A stretch of DNA of 64,000 bases, taken from contig NC_063156.1 of the NCBI RefSeq assembly GCF_020921035.1, positions 26,956,283 through 27,020,282 of the forward strand. The letters run 5' to 3'. The notes beneath the pieces are model-generated. The model did no database searches. It had not been told where the DNA came from and saw only the letters and a list, made by a program, of their open reading frames with translations. Numbering within the stretch: the first letter of the stretch is position 1; each line of letters starts with the position of its first letter. Below are positions 46,068 to 57,720 of the stretch, one piece after another. Both the position numbers and the translations under genes were made by a program. The stretch comes from Rhodamnia argentea (Eukaryota; Streptophyta; Magnoliopsida; Myrtales; Myrtaceae).

Positions 46068-46436
46068 TCAGCCCCGGCAACGAGTGATCCGGCTGCATCC
46101 CCGTGAGTAAGGATTCGACGGAGCTCCAGCCCGGCAGTTGTAGTACGATGCGCCGCGTCGCGAGCACGGCACCGAGTTCCTCCTCAGCGCCCCGTAGCTT
46201 ATGTACTGCCTCATCGCTAGAATGCGCCTTTCGCTCTCGCTCTCGCCCTCACTCTCTGTCTCCTCCCCTAGAACTCTGCACTCGCCGATCCAGTCGCCTG
46301 GACACTCTGATCTCCCCATGAAGAAGCTCGCCTGGTGGAGATCGGCATAGTCGGAGGCACACGAGATGGTCACGAGGAATGCGAGGATCGCGAGTAGGGT
46401 GAGGAAGACATCGAAACGCTTCGAGGTATTGTCCAT
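46068..46436 (-). CDS. RALF peptide hormone precursor
   Basis: Single-exon minus-strand gene, 122 residues, ATG at 46434-46436. RALF peptides are secreted cysteine-rich signals that bind FERONIA-type receptor kinases and LLG co-receptors and raise apoplastic pH. Residues 1 to about 26 are a signal peptide (FLTLLAILAFLVTISCAS). An acidic propeptide follows. RRIL at 70-73 is the subtilase (S1P) cleavage motif, then YISYGALRRN (78-87), the receptor-binding segment. Four cysteines at 91, 101, 114 and 120 occur in the RALF pattern, with YYNC and PYSRGCS. The length and all key residues are those of the RALF1/RALF33 type, so it seems functional. Confidence 0.95.
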   Translation of the reverse strand: MDNTSKRFDVFLTLLAILAFLVTISCASDYADLHQASFFMGRSECPGDWIGECRVLGEETESEGESESERRILAMRQYISYGALRRNSVPCSRRGASYYNCRAGAPSNPYSRGCSRITRCRG

Positions 46437-46449
46437 CGTCGTCGTTGTG

Positions 46450-47760
46450 CTTGTCTCGAAATTGTTCGATCAGTTCAGGCTTGGAGGTAACGGGGGATGC
46501 TTTTGTATGTGGCAAGCAGCACTTGCTTAGAGCGTTGATTTACATGATTGCCACTTGACCTTTTCTTTTTATTGGTCTTTAAGTCTTAACCGTACCGTTG
46601 CTTTTTTTTCCATTTAGTACAAAAATTAGACGAGCATTCTTCTTGGGAAATGTTTTTGCTGATCGTTGATCCACACACCATCACTGCGTATTTTGCATAA
46701 AACACTCATTAATTGAAAAATCGTGAGGTCAGAAATAATGATAGCATCGTCAAACCGTCAGAGTAGCGTTTCCATTCTTCTTTGCATTTCCTTCCGCTTG
46801 TATGTTTACTTTGTGGTCAAATCGATATGTATACAAGGTAAAAGTACAATAAGATGCACATGATCATGTTAAACTTTTTTTAATTGACTCCTTGGGTTAG
46901 CGTTTATTGCGATTTTCTTTTTAATCCCGCGTTGAATTTGAAGTTCGCTTGTCCACAGCTCACATGGTACTCTTTCCTTCCCCGACATGAATATCATGAC
47001 TTATATCAGAAATACAATACTAAAGATGCAAGCTTTTTTGAAATATTTTGTGTCGCTTGATTATGAGGTTTGTCCGCTTTTTATATGCATGCGATTTCTC
47101 TTTCCATATACTAGATTAACCTTTTGAGCTGGGTTTACTAATGCGGTATTGGAGACGGGTTTTGTCTTGATTTATACCGCGCGTTTGTTTTACACCACTG
47201 AGGAATTTTCACTTAGACTCCTTGCGAATTAGGATTAAGTAACAAGAGTGCTGTCTTGGAATCCTTTATGCGTTCTTTATTTAACTTAATTGATCTGAAT
47301 AATTACTAATTAGGCAGCTTTGCTTGGTCTTAAAGAAAGGTAAATTGACCTTCTCCTGTGGTTTTTTTTTTTTTTTTATTGTCATAGTTGTCGTTTCTTT
47401 TGTGCGAATGATTATCTATTGAGACTCGAGAGAACAATGCGCATCAGCATGCTTTGAAAAAAGTGGATGCTTCCTTCATCATTTGGAGGTTCAACGAAGG
47501 TGGCTGTCGAATTTAATTGGATCTCATCAAGTGTGTCTTAGTAAATATGTATCTAGCCACGAGGCAAGCTTTACATGATTATTGGACCATGTTGGTCTTT
47601 CATCATAAGCACAACATCGTTCACGATCTATGCTTACCCACAAATTTCTATTTCGAACCAAAAAAAGAAAACGCATAAGAGAATGGAAATTTCAAAATTA
47701 TTTGAGACGACATGCCGGCCTTATCGAGACATAAAGTGCAATTTTGCCACGGTGTCCACG
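46450..47760. other. RALF upstream region, no other gene
   Basis: AT-rich sequence with the presumed RALF promoter near 46440-46900. No further feature seen. Confidence 0.5.
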
Positions 47761-47762
47761 AA

Positions 47763-48010
47763 TTAAAAATTAGCAAAAAAATTACAAACCTATTACACTC
47801 CCGCCAATTCAGCCATACAACTTTTAATTGTGCCAATTGAGTCTTAAATATTTTTATATTTTGTCAATTACGTCCATCCAACCAATCTTGACCGGAGACC
47901 GCCAATGTGGACACCGGCTGTCCTACGTGGCACGGCCGACGCCAACGTAGTAAAAATTTAATGATATTTTAGTTTTTTCTTTACTTTATTTTTTTTCCCT
48001 AAGCCTTTTT
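47763..48010. mobile_element. Foldback family 1, single arm
   Basis: Carries caattcagccatacaac, gtgccaattgagtctta, cttgaccggagaccgcc and acgtggcacgg, matching the left arm of 17850-18440 and 50258-50992. The centre and opposite arm are absent here; the partial copy at 49390-50068 might be the rest, split by later insertions. Confidence 0.6.
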
Positions 48011-48234
48011 TTTTACATTTTTGAATCACCAAAAGAAGTCTCGTGTCCTGATTGTCGTTGAAAATGTTGGAGACCCCTTGACCACATGATTATGTCGGGG
48101 ACAAAGTCATTAGCATAATTTTAACGTGAGGACTAAGTTTAGTTCTTGAAAGCGTAAAGCTTGAATGAGTGCTTCCCCATTATAAGTTTGTTGGGCGGAA
48201 CGTTGGATGACATTATAATTGTAGTATATATTTA

Positions 48235-48440
48235 GGCTTTGTTTGTTTCGCAAAAAATAAATAATTTAGAAAATATATATATATATATATTTAAAATGAT
48301 CTATTGTATCGATTGAAATAATCAGTTAATGAGAAATGTTTTTACTATCGAGTGTAATTTATATCTCAATTTTTTCTTGAACGATAAAAATATTTTTTTG
48401 TTCATTCAGTTTTGTACACGATATAAGCGGTTATGTTTAG
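48235..48440. mobile_element. Tourist-like MITE, partial
   Basis: Starts TTA|GGCTTTGTTTGTTTCGC, the same end as the intact element at 62982-63232 (inverse of its right end GGCTTCGCTTGTTTC). An (AT)n run lies at 48278-48291. The right end is not clearly preserved. Confidence 0.55.
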
Positions 48441-48547
48441 GAAACGAAATTTTAAATTATGTACTCTACGTGAAGCAAACTAAGCCTGGCCTCATGAACC
48501 ATCCTAAATGTAATAACCAAAATTCTCATCCAAGAGGAGATTTGGTT

Positions 48548-48872
48548 AAGGGTGTCAACGGGCCGGGTCTCGACCTGCCCCTAGCCCGCCCGAAACCGAA
48601 CAGGTCGGGTCGGGTCGGGTCGGGTCGGGTTAGGTCTTTTTTTTTTTTTTTGAATCAAAATCACTTCACATGTCCGTCGAATAAAAGAATATAAAAATAA
48701 AAATGAAAATAAGATAAATTAAAAAGAAAAAGTGGGTGAAAAAAAAAAAAACCGGGAGCCGGGCCGGCCCGATCCTACCAGTACCAAGCCGGCCCTAAAG
48801 GCCCAAAAATTAGGATGAATTTTCGGGCCGGGTCGGGTAGGGTCGGACTGGCGGGGGCTTTTTGACACCCTT
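48548..48872. mobile_element. MITE with 10-bp target-site duplication
   Basis: Ends AAGGGTGTCAA at 48548 and its inverse TTGACACCCTT ending at 48872. The flanks are identical 10-mers AGATTTGGTT at 48538-48547 and 48873-48882. Subterminal sequences are inverted and GC-rich (gggccggg...; cgggtcggg). It contains a (GGGTC)n array near 48604-48630 and a T-run. Length 325 bp, non-coding. A 9-11 bp duplication is typical of Mutator-like elements, though hAT (8 bp) cannot be excluded. Confidence 0.88.
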
Positions 48873-49389
48873 AGATTTGGTTGTCCATATAGAAACAGCA
48901 CTTTGACGACTCGGTAGTCTTGTTCTCATCCCGGCTTCCCCAGGGACGTGTGTTCGAAATACGTTGTGAGAGAGCCTCTAGCCGGCTTAGCTCTCGAGTG
49001 TCGTTACTTCGTGTGGAGAGAGTCACGAATTGCCGATACGTATGTAGGGTTTTGATGACGGGCTCGTTAACTCACGATCATGGGCTCTCCGATGGTGCTA
49101 AATAGTTATATCTCTACCTGAATATTTCATTACAAGAGTGGGAATCTTATGGCCCAAACAGGGGTCATTTTGTCGTGAGTTACGCCTTCCAACAACAAAA
49201 TTTTTGCCCAAAAAATACATGATAGGCCATGACTTATATTGAAACAGGCGACTCTAGTAAAACGATTGAAGAGATATGCCCTTATCATCCAGAATTGCCA
49301 TGCTCCGTTCGAATTTGACTCGAGAGAAATTGGACTTCTTCATTTGCTGTGACTTCAACATAGGAAAAAGAGTGCCATCTTGAAAAAAT

Positions 49390-50068
49390 TCAAAATATTT
49401 TTTTCGAATTTATTATTTACTTTGTTTCCTCTTCTTCTTCCTCCTCAAGCCGGCCGCCACGCGACCATCGACCAAAGGGGCGAGGGCCGGTGAAGCTCAC
49501 CCCGGTTGGACTAGCGAGGGCGAGCCTTGCCATCCCTTCCCCGGCGACGGTGAGGTAGAGGGAGGGAGTGTGAGGCTGACCTTGCCCAGCCGTCCAGATC
49601 CGGAGAAGTACACCCTCACCCGGCCTTGGCGAGGTCGTGCCTCGCCCTCCCTCCATCCTCCTTGCCGTCGTTGGGAAAGGGACGGTGAGACTCGCCCTTC
49701 GTCGGCCCGGCAAGGGCAAGCTTCGTCGGCCCTCGCCCCTCTAGCTAGTCATCGAGCTCAACGGCCGATTTGAGGAGGAAGAAGAAAAGAATAAAAAAAA
49801 AAAAATAAAAATAAATGAAAAAAATAAATTCAAAATTTTTTTTATTAAAATCATATTAAAAATTGGCCAAGTCGGTGTCGATGATGTCACGTATGCAATT
49901 TTGGCCAAAATTGGTTGCAAGTACTAAATTGGCTTAAATGCAAAAGGTTTAGGACTGACTTGGTGCGAATGAAAAATGTTTAGACTAAATTTGGAAAAAA
50001 AAAAGATTTAGTACCGAATTGACACAACCGCAATAAGTTTAAAACTTTTTTTTGTAATTTTTCCAAAA
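49390..50068. mobile_element. Foldback family 1, core and right arm
   Basis: GC-rich core (ggcgagggcc, cccggccttggcgaggtcg) at 49440-49750, then the right arm 49855-50068 (aattttggccaaaattgg, ttaggactgacttgg, aaaagatttagtaccg). The left arm is missing or lies at 47763-48010. Confidence 0.6.
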
Positions 50069-50257
50069 TTCTATCGCATCGACACCAACTGAACTATGAT
50101 AAAGGACGACATAAAAGATCGACCATTAAGAAAATATTTGAGATGGAGATGTGGGGGTGAATGATGCCAGAGAACACTATTTCCAATATTTCGATTTTAT
50201 CATATTTTACATTATGATTAATTTTAGGAGATTGTGTTAGAATTTTTGGGGAGATAT

Positions 50258-50992
50258 TGTCAAAAAAGTCATAAACCTTTTGTACTTTTGTCAATTCAAT
50301 CCTAAACATTGTAAGTTTACCAATTCAATCTTTTCAGCCAAAATTAGCTAGAAATTGATGATGTTGCAACCGGTGCTGACGTGGCATTGCGGGCGCTAAC
50401 GTGGCCAATTGAAAAAATATTTTAACATTTTTTCAATTTTTTCATTAATTTTTTCTTTTTTTTTTTTCTATTTTCTGGTCTATTGTTTTTTAGGACCAGG
50501 CCCTTCCCCAAACCATTGCAGCCTTGCCCGAAGCCAGCCTCACCAGGTGCGGGAGAGGCAGCCTTGCCTCGATCTAGGCAAGAGAGGCAACTTTGCCCAA
50601 ATCCGGGCGTGGCCGGCCTCGCCCGCGGCCGTGTTGGCTTCACCCAATTCTAGGCGAGGCCATCATGGCTCTCACTTGTTGTCGGTGAGGGCTAGGAGAC
50701 CCTCAACTAGCAGCTTGCGAGGGCCCAGCGAACCTCGCGGGCAGCTACTAAAAAACAAAAGGCCAGAAAATAGGAAAAAAAAGATAAAAAAATATCAAAA
50801 TAATGTTAAGAACTAGCCACGTTAGCGTTGGTAGTGCCACGTCAATGATTTCCGATTAATTTTGGCCGAAAGGATTGAATTAGCACAATTGCAAAATGTT
50901 TAGTATTGAATTAATAAACTTAAAATGTTTGTGACTGAATTGATAAAATTACAAAATATTTAAGACTTTTTTTTTTTTTACAATTTTCTCAA
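50258..50992. mobile_element. Foldback family 1, complete copy
   Basis: Left arm (caaaaaagtcataaacctt, gtcaattcaatcctaaac, gctgacgtggcattgcgg, cgctaacgtgg at about 50265-50402) is matched in inverse by the right arm (ccacgttagcgttggtag, gtgccacgtcaatg, gattgaattagcac, aaatatttaagac at 50817-50975). Arms are about 150-180 bp. The core is GC-rich (cttgcccgaagccagcc, ggccggcctcgcccgcgg). About 735 bp and no open frame that is more than the core's composition. Confidence 0.8.
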
Positions 50993-50999
50993 ATTTCTA

Positions 51000-52215
51000 C
51001 TGCTATTAACCCTATCTTTACGAGTTATTGGATTAGCTTAAGACATACGTGTTAGCCTATTTTTATCTACTCGTGTCTTTATCTTTGGGATTTTAGGTTA
51101 GACACTGTCAAATAGGTAGTCGATTTTTATTAGTGTTAACTTATGATTAATTATGGTCTTGGGCATACGGTTGCCACGTCTGACCTTCACCATTATTCTT
51201 CGGAAATACATTTAGAGCATTTCTTGTCGAATTTCGTTGTGCGCTTGTTTGCGAATAATTTATTCACGTTTATACCGTCTTTACTGTGTCGGTCTGGTGT
51301 CAAGGACGTGGACATTTTCAATCTTCTGACATTCAGTCTTTACACATGTGTTTTTTTTTTTGGTAGAACAGTCTTTACACATGTTACGTGTGCGCAATTG
51401 CTACTTGTAACCCAGCAAATAAGGTCGTTTCTAGTGGCTAGCTCATTTGTCAATATTTCCTAACACGATGCTTATATTCTATTTGTTTCACGAAAAATGA
51501 ATAATATAAAAATGATCACTTGTATCACTTAAAAATAATTTGTTAATAAAAAATATTTTTATTATCGATAATAATTTATGTCAAAATATTTTCATGGATA
51601 GTGAAAAAAAAAGTTAATCCATTTTCATAAAAGATATAAGGTGATCATTTTTTGAAAAATATTATCCAAATTATCTATTTTCGGCGAAATAAAAAGAGGG
51701 TTAATTTTGCCTTGTTATTAGCCATGGTTCATATTTTTTTCAGCCCTCCTATCTATCGTATGTGCATGAGAGGCCGAAGGGTCACCTGCCTTTCTTATGA
51801 TTCTTACTCAAAAGAGTTAGCCGATTCCATATTATTGGAAAAACGAAAAAACCCGTACTTCGACATAAAGTTGTAATGTCATTACAAGATACTTTTGATT
51901 GAATCAAAGTAGTCTTTTATCCCTCGATCTTTGGGCGCGCATCGTGTTTTGACAAAATCGTAGCAATTGAAGTGGGATTTCTCGACTTGTGCTTATAATT
52001 GATGATGATGTGAGATTCCGTGATCGACTGTCATTTGTATTTTAATCCTATGATGGATCCATCTTTGTGGATTGGACGAGTTTTCGTATGCTGTACTAAG
52101 TTAATTCACTTTTCAGATTTACTTATTTCACTTGCTTTGTAAGATTTGCATCTTTATTTTGAAGTTATGTACCTCTCTTTCATATGAAATGAGAATTTTC
52201 TTTCCGACAAAAAAA
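51000..52215. other. Intergenic with MITE and LINE-tail remnants
   Basis: 51477-51670 holds a Tourist-like remnant (tttgtttcacgaaaaatgaa; ttcataaaagatataaggtg). 52130-52215 ends gagaattttctttccgac followed by an A-run, like a LINE 3' tail. No gene. Confidence 0.45.
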
Positions 52216-52271
52216 AGAAGGGAAGTTTTGTCCCCATTTTCTAGGTCTAGCTAGAAGCAAGAAATGCAAGC

Positions 52272-54847
52272 TTTCTTGTTTCTGATATTGAGATTCGTAA
52301 TACTATGTTCTATTTGGCTCTCGGCAAGGCTCGGGGACCTGATGGATTCAATGTTGAATTCTTCAAAGCCACTCAGTATATTGTTGGCCCGTCGGTGATC
52401 TTGGCTATTAAGGATTTCTTTGATTCTGGTTTTCTACTTCGGAAGACTAATGTAATGCTACCATTCATTCCATGATGCCTAAAATCCCTAATGCTACCGC
52501 CATGATTGATTTTAAGCCTATTGCTTGTTGCAATACCATCTACAAATGTATTACAAAGATTATGACTAATAGACTTGCTTGTGTTCTTCCTGCTCTAATT
52601 AGCCCTCCTCATAATGCAATTATTAAATGTTGTCGTATTAGCGACAACATCCTTCTTGCTTAGGAACTTCTTTGTGGGTCTCACCATAATCCTTACTTGC
52701 CTAAGTGTGCCATCAAAATTGATTTCCAAAAGACCTATGATATCGTGGATTGAGAGTTTTTGGAGCTGGTTCTACAAGTATTTGGGTTCCCCATTGTGCT
52801 TACTAAGCTCATTATGAATTGTATTAGCACTCCAAAGTTTTCTATTTCTATTAATGGGGAACTTCATGATTTTTTCTCTAGTGGAAGAGGTATTCGACAA
52901 GGAGATCCTATGTCATCCTATCTCTTTACCCTTGTTATGGATATATTCACGGGCATCCTTAATGTATAGACTTAGCAGTCGGGCTTCAAATTTTTCTGGA
53001 GGTGCAAAGCTACTCAACTCTCATTTATTCATTGCATACGATGTTCTTCTTTTTGCTAAGGCAAATCTAGCGTCCATCTTTCTATTGAAGGTTGGACTCG
53101 ATAAATTTTTTGATTGGTTTGGATGTAGGCTTGATGTGACCAAGAGTGAGATTTTCTTCTCGGGGGCTTAAAGGAACTTCGGGGCCAACTCCTCTCTACT
53201 CTCGGGTTCCAAGAAGGCACCTTGCCGGTCCAGTATCTTGGAGTTCCCATTATTACATCGAGACTTAGCAAGGTAGAGTGTAATTCTTTGGTGAACTCAA
53301 TCACCGTTAGAGCACAATCTTGGTCTCAACGGTTTCTCTCTTTCGTCGGTCGCCCGCAACTCATCAAATCAGTCATTCATGCTATCCATGTTTTTTGGGC
53401 TAGTGTGTTTATTCTTCCCAAATCTGCGCTATCCCGTATTGAGCAAATCCTCATGCAGTTTCTCTAGAAAGGTCCCAACCTTGGCGTAGGCAGTGCTAAA
53501 GTTTCTTGGGATGATGTTTGCCTTCCCAAGGAGGAAGGGGGTCTTGGCATCCGTAGACTTATTGATTGCAATCGGGCGGCTATGCTCAAGCATATTTAGA
53601 TCTTCTTTAGCGATAAGGAATCCTTATGGTGTAAATGGGTTCACACAACTTTTCTGAAGAACAAGAATTTTGGATCGCCACTAAACCGACTTTTGTTCTT
53701 AGGCTTGGAAGAAAATTCTTAATCTCCTCTCGGATTTTCAACATCTCTTTCGTTGGTGGATTGGCAATGGTTGTACCGTTTCTTTATGGTTCGACTCCTA
53801 GCACCAAAGAGAGCCTCTCAACAAGCTTTTCTACGATACGGATATTTATCGCTCCGGTATATCTCGGAAGGCTACGGTGTCTGAGTTTCTCTCCATAGCT
53901 TCCCACCCTTCTCAAGTAATGATCACCATTACCTCTTGGTCAGAGCCTCTTCCGTCTCTTGCTCTCGACAGTAGTGATAGTCTTTTATGGCTTGGGCATC
54001 CCTCATGAATCTTTTCTATTGTTGTTGCTTGGGACCTCATCCGTTGAAGGGGCAGGTTGTGCCTTGGCATTCCTTCATTTGGGATCGTTTTATCGCTCCT
54101 CGACACTCCTTTCACCTTTGGCTTATCACTCTTAATAGGCTGCCAACTCAGGTTTTATTGCTCACTACCATAGAATTCCGGATGTTGCGTGTGCTTTTTG
54201 TGGTTGTAGGCCAAACTCTATTGACACCTCTTCTTTGGATGCCGCACCACTGGTGCCCTTGCTTTATTCTGGGCAGCCTAATGCAATCTTGCTTGGTAAA
54301 ATCGTTGTTGGTGTGATAATCTCTTCTAGGCTATGCAGCAAATCAACATTTCTATCATATCATTGCTCGATTCTCCTTCGATGCATTGTGTCACAAAATT
54401 TGGACAGAAAGAAATCACATTCTATTTCGAAATCAAACTCACTTCATGCCGGCTCCTAAGAAGCACCTCGAGAAGGTTGTCGGGGACAAGGCCTTGTTGT
54501 TTAAACATGTCGACGACACCCCTAGAAACTAGAGAATGCAAGCAAGCTAGGGCATCACTCCGTCGGTCTTTGATTGAGTCTCGATTGTTTTTCGGACTTG
54601 TTTGTTTTTGCTTTTAGGCCGCCTATTTTGACCTCTTGTTCTGCTTGTGTATTCTCTCTTTGGGCTAGTCCTCTCCTAGTTTTTCATTTGTATTCTCGTA
54701 TTCTCGCCCATGACACCCTTGCACCCATAGTGACATCTCCTGGAGTCACTACGAGTGCAAGGCTTCCCCTTGTGGTGTCAAGTTTCGTTTTGTAATCTGC
54801 GCTTTGATTGGTTAATATATATCTTACCTTACAAAAAAAAAAAGGAA
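52272..54847 (+). pseudogene. LINE (L1-type) retrotransposon, 5'-truncated and dead
   Basis: Starts inside the reverse transcriptase, reading GKARGPDGFNVEFFKAT in one frame, then shifts. Recognisable blocks: IDFKPIACCNTIYKCITKIM, KIDFQKTYDIVDWEFLELVL (first catalytic Asp kept), GELHDFFSSGRGIRQGDPMS, then HLFIAYDVLLFAKA where FADD is expected (broken second catalytic site), VQYLGVPIITSRLSKVEC and a zf-RVT-like end near 53990-54240. Many stops and frameshifts. An A-tail lies at about 54832-54843. Identical flanks AAGAAATGCAAGC at 52259-52271 and 54848-54860 are the target-site duplication, so the truncation happened at insertion. Confidence 0.9.
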
Positions 54848-55400
54848 AAGAAATGCAAGCCATATATTTGTAAATTGATTTTAATAGAACAAGGGGCGTC
54901 GTAGTAATTTGTTCCCTAAGTCTAACAAATTCAACTGTTTTTCCTTAACTATATCGAGATTATGAATTAAGAATAGTTTAATTAGACAAACCAATCTTTG
55001 CAGATCTATGATAAACAAATGGCCGCCTATTTTGGCCTCTTGTTCTCCTTGTGTATTCTCTCTGTGGGCTAGTCCTCCCCAAGTTTTTCATTTGTATTCT
55101 CACCCATGACACCCTTGCAACCATTGTGACATCTCTTGGAGTCACGACGAGTGCAAGGCTTCTCCTTGTGGTGTCGGGTTTCGTTTTGTAATGTGCGCCT
55201 TGATTGGTTAATATATATCTTACCTTACCAAAAACAGAAAAAGAAATGCAAGCTTCATATTTGTAAATTGATTTTACTAGAACAAGGGGTGCCGTAGTAA
55301 GTTGTTCCCTCAGTATAACAAATTCAACTGTTTTTCCTTATCCAAATCGGGATAGTTTAATTAGACAAATCAATCTTTGAATATCTATGATAAACAAATG
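54617..55400. repeat. Tandem duplication of the LINE 3' end and its flank
   Basis: 54617-55019 and 55020-55400 are direct repeats of about 0.4 kb. Each begins ggccgcctattttg.cctct (inside the LINE), passes through the A-tail junction and aagaaatgcaagc flank, and ends gatctatgataaacaaatgg or similar. The A-tail is short and interrupted in the second copy. So the LINE junction was duplicated after insertion. Confidence 0.85.
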
Positions 55401-56259
55401 GCGTTTCCGACGAATCATATAAATTCAAAATTGTCAAAAGAAACAGAACTTTGTGGGCCATGGTGTTCCGATGCGGTGCACTCCATCTCCGTGGGAGCAG
55501 AACGAGAAAGCACGTTTGATGTGAAATTAACAAAGCGTGTTTCACAATAATTTTATTGATATCAAAATGATGTATGTTTATATTTTTTCTTATATAAAAA
55601 CATTATTAAAAAATATGTCTCGAGTTTGAATACGCGAAGGAAATCCGATCAAAAAGGAAATTCGACGCCCAAATAGGACCTGTGATTTGACGCCCCGACA
55701 ACTCGAAATAGGAATGCTTTTTTGAATTGGAGTTGGATTCCTAGCTTTAGCAGATTTCCCCGTTTATGTCGCATGAAAGGAGTTTTCTATTTTAGGATCC
55801 AAGTCTCATATGCATTAAGAGGTAAGTGTTGGTTGTTTGCCCATTGGTGACCAGAGGAGCTTTTGGTCCTAAAAATAAATTGTACGGCACGCTCGTGAAT
55901 TACATAGTGGAATTGTAAGATTTGTGAATTTCTTTATATCGTGAAAATTGTTTGGGATATATTTCGTGTTCGTAATAAGTCAATTCGAATCGAAGGAGAG
56001 ATGTGATGTCGGCTAAGAATCCCAAGGCGGATTGACCCATCGACGCAAAAAGTTTTGAAAAGATTAATTAAAGTAAAATAAGATCTCCAAACTCTAATCT
56101 ATTTCCTTTTATTGAAAAGTTGCGAGATCAAGACTAGCGTACCATCAACGTCGTATTCATTCAGAGTCCTAAAAAACCGCACCACACTCCAAAGCTACTC
56201 TCAATCTCCCTCCTCCCTCTGGTCTCTCCCCGTCTTCGAATTCGTCTTTCGAACAAGCC

Positions 56260-57216
56260 ATGGCCGACCTTTGCAAATCCACCCCCATCTCCTTGGCCCG
56301 CCCCGGCCCGTCACTCCCCCGCTCGATCGCGAGCGATCGGGCGAAACGGCGGAGGGTGGAGTGCTCGCATCCCGTGATCCATGAGGGCAGGTGCTTGCTG
56401 TGCGAACGCGCCGTCGACGATGATCACAGCCTCCCCTTTGGGTTTCTTCGTCCTTCTTTGAGGCTCAGCCACGAGTACGCCGATCGGATGCGCGAGGCGA
56501 GCACCGGGGCCGCGTTAGGGTTTAAGAAGCTCCACTTGATCCTCGACTTGGACCACACCCTCCTCCACGCCGTCCGGCTCTCCGATCTCACCCCCGAGGA
56601 GGAGGAGCGGCTCGTGGCCGAGGCCGAGCGGAAAGCCGAATTTGGTCCCGAGGGCCGCGGCGACATCTTCTTGGACGGGTCGGAGACCGGCAAGGGTTTC
56701 GTCATCAAGCTGAGGCCGTTCGTGCGGGAGTTCTTGAGAAAGGCTGACGAGTTGTTCGTGCTCACAGTATACACGATGGGTGGCCGTGCGTATTCGTCCA
56801 GGGTAACGAAGTTGCTCGACCCCGACCGGGAATACTTCGGCGACCGAGTCATCACGCGGGAGGACTGCACCCTCAGAGGCCGCAAGAGCCTCGACGTGGT
56901 CCTGGCCAAAGAAACCAACGTTCTGATCTTGGATGACAAGAAGACCGTGTGGCCGGATCACGCAGAGAACCTGATAGCAATCGAACCGTTTTATTACTTC
57001 TCTCAGGGGACGGAGAAGCGGGGCGTGCAGCCCGGCTTCGTTCATGATGAGGACGAGCACGACAGCGCGTTGGCGACGGCTCTTCGGGTTCTCGAGGGAA
57101 TCCACCAGCGTTACTTCGACCCAAAGCTAGGGCTCGAGGGCGGGGACGTGCGGACGATGGTCCGACAGATGCAGAGCCAAGTCCGCGGTACGCCTGGTGA
57201 TCAAAGCTCCTCCTGA
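56260..57216 (+). CDS. FCP1-type RNA polymerase II CTD phosphatase-like protein, copy 1
   Basis: Intronless gene, 318 residues, ATG at 56260. The family (plant CPL4-like, HAD superfamily) removes phosphates from the Ser-rich tail of RNA polymerase II. Basic AKRRRVEC at 28-35 looks like a nuclear localisation signal. A Cys/His pattern (C35-x-H37, C45-x2-C48) matches the N-terminal motif in CPL3/CPL4 proteins. The HAD nucleophile block is ILDLDHTLLH (Asp 96, Asp 98), motif II LTVYTMGGRAYSSRVTKLLD, the acidic motif ILDDKKTVWPDH (Asp 225-226). The BRCT domain found C-terminal in full CPL4 is absent; the protein ends soon after YFDPKLGL. Short BRCT-less relatives also exist in Arabidopsis. Polyadenylation signal AATAAA at 57405. 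All catalytic residues are present. Confidence 0.92.
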   Translation: MADLCKSTPISLARPGPSLPRSIASDRAKRRRVECSHPVIHEGRCLLCERAVDDDHSLPFGFLRPSLRLSHEYADRMREASTGAALGFKKLHLILDLDHTLLHAVRLSDLTPEEEERLVAEAERKAEFGPEGRGDIFLDGSETGKGFVIKLRPFVREFLRKADELFVLTVYTMGGRAYSSRVTKLLDPDREYFGDRVITREDCTLRGRKSLDVVLAKETNVLILDDKKTVWPDHAENLIAIEPFYYFSQGTEKRGVQPGFVHDEDEHDSALATALRVLEGIHQRYFDPKLGLEGGDVRTMVRQMQSQVRGTPGDQSSS

Positions 57217-57404
57217 AGATGGACGATAAAGATTACGTTGGTTCGGTTTTCTGTTATTGTAAATTGAAGATTGATTTGGCCTAAAGCTTTGGCATGTCAT
57301 CTGTTTCTGTCTAGTGTTAGGGCACTTGCAGTAACTCCTTACGATCGTTAAATCATGTGCATAAGCGTTGGACGTAATGTTAGGATACATGTTTCTGATC
57401 ACCC

Positions 57405-57410
57405 AATAAA
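57405..57410 (+). terminator. Poly(A) signal, CTD-phosphatase copy 1
   Basis: AATAAA, 189 bp after the stop codon. Confidence 0.5.
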
Positions 57411-57720
57411 ATTTTGCTTTTTGCTTTTTATGTTAATCCAGTTATTTCCGTTATTGCTGTATAACGATGCAGAATCCACGTGGCGATTAATTAACTCAAA
57501 TAAGTTAATTAAACCTTAAGCTAATCGAAGTGGGTTTGCCAAGATAATGTCTGCCGAAAGATGAGTCCTTGCTCGCGTTATCCCAAGCTTTTAATTTCTG
57601 TTTCCGCTATAGTTAAAGATGACATTTGTTCAGATCTTATTTCACATTACCAAATTACACATTCATCCTCACATTCAAATGATTTTCCAAAACCATGCTA
57701 CTTAGAGACACCGGTGACCA

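Larger units (their letters stand above)
55440..57720 (+). repeat. CTD-phosphatase locus duplication, unit 1
   Basis: Colinear with 60250-63690. Shared landmarks: gatgcggtgcactc / gatgcagtgcattc, 'tgatatcaaaatg', 'gtgatttgacg.cc', the coding region, and 'tcacattcaaatgat' downstream. It lacks the two insertions found in unit 2. Confidence 0.8.

Noticed and set aside
50409-50816. 135-codon frame on the plus strand
   Set aside because: It spans the core of foldback family 1 and has simple composition.
56424-57105. Long minus-strand frames opposite the CTD-phosphatase gene
   Set aside because: Shadows of a GC-rich plus-strand gene; no domain of their own.
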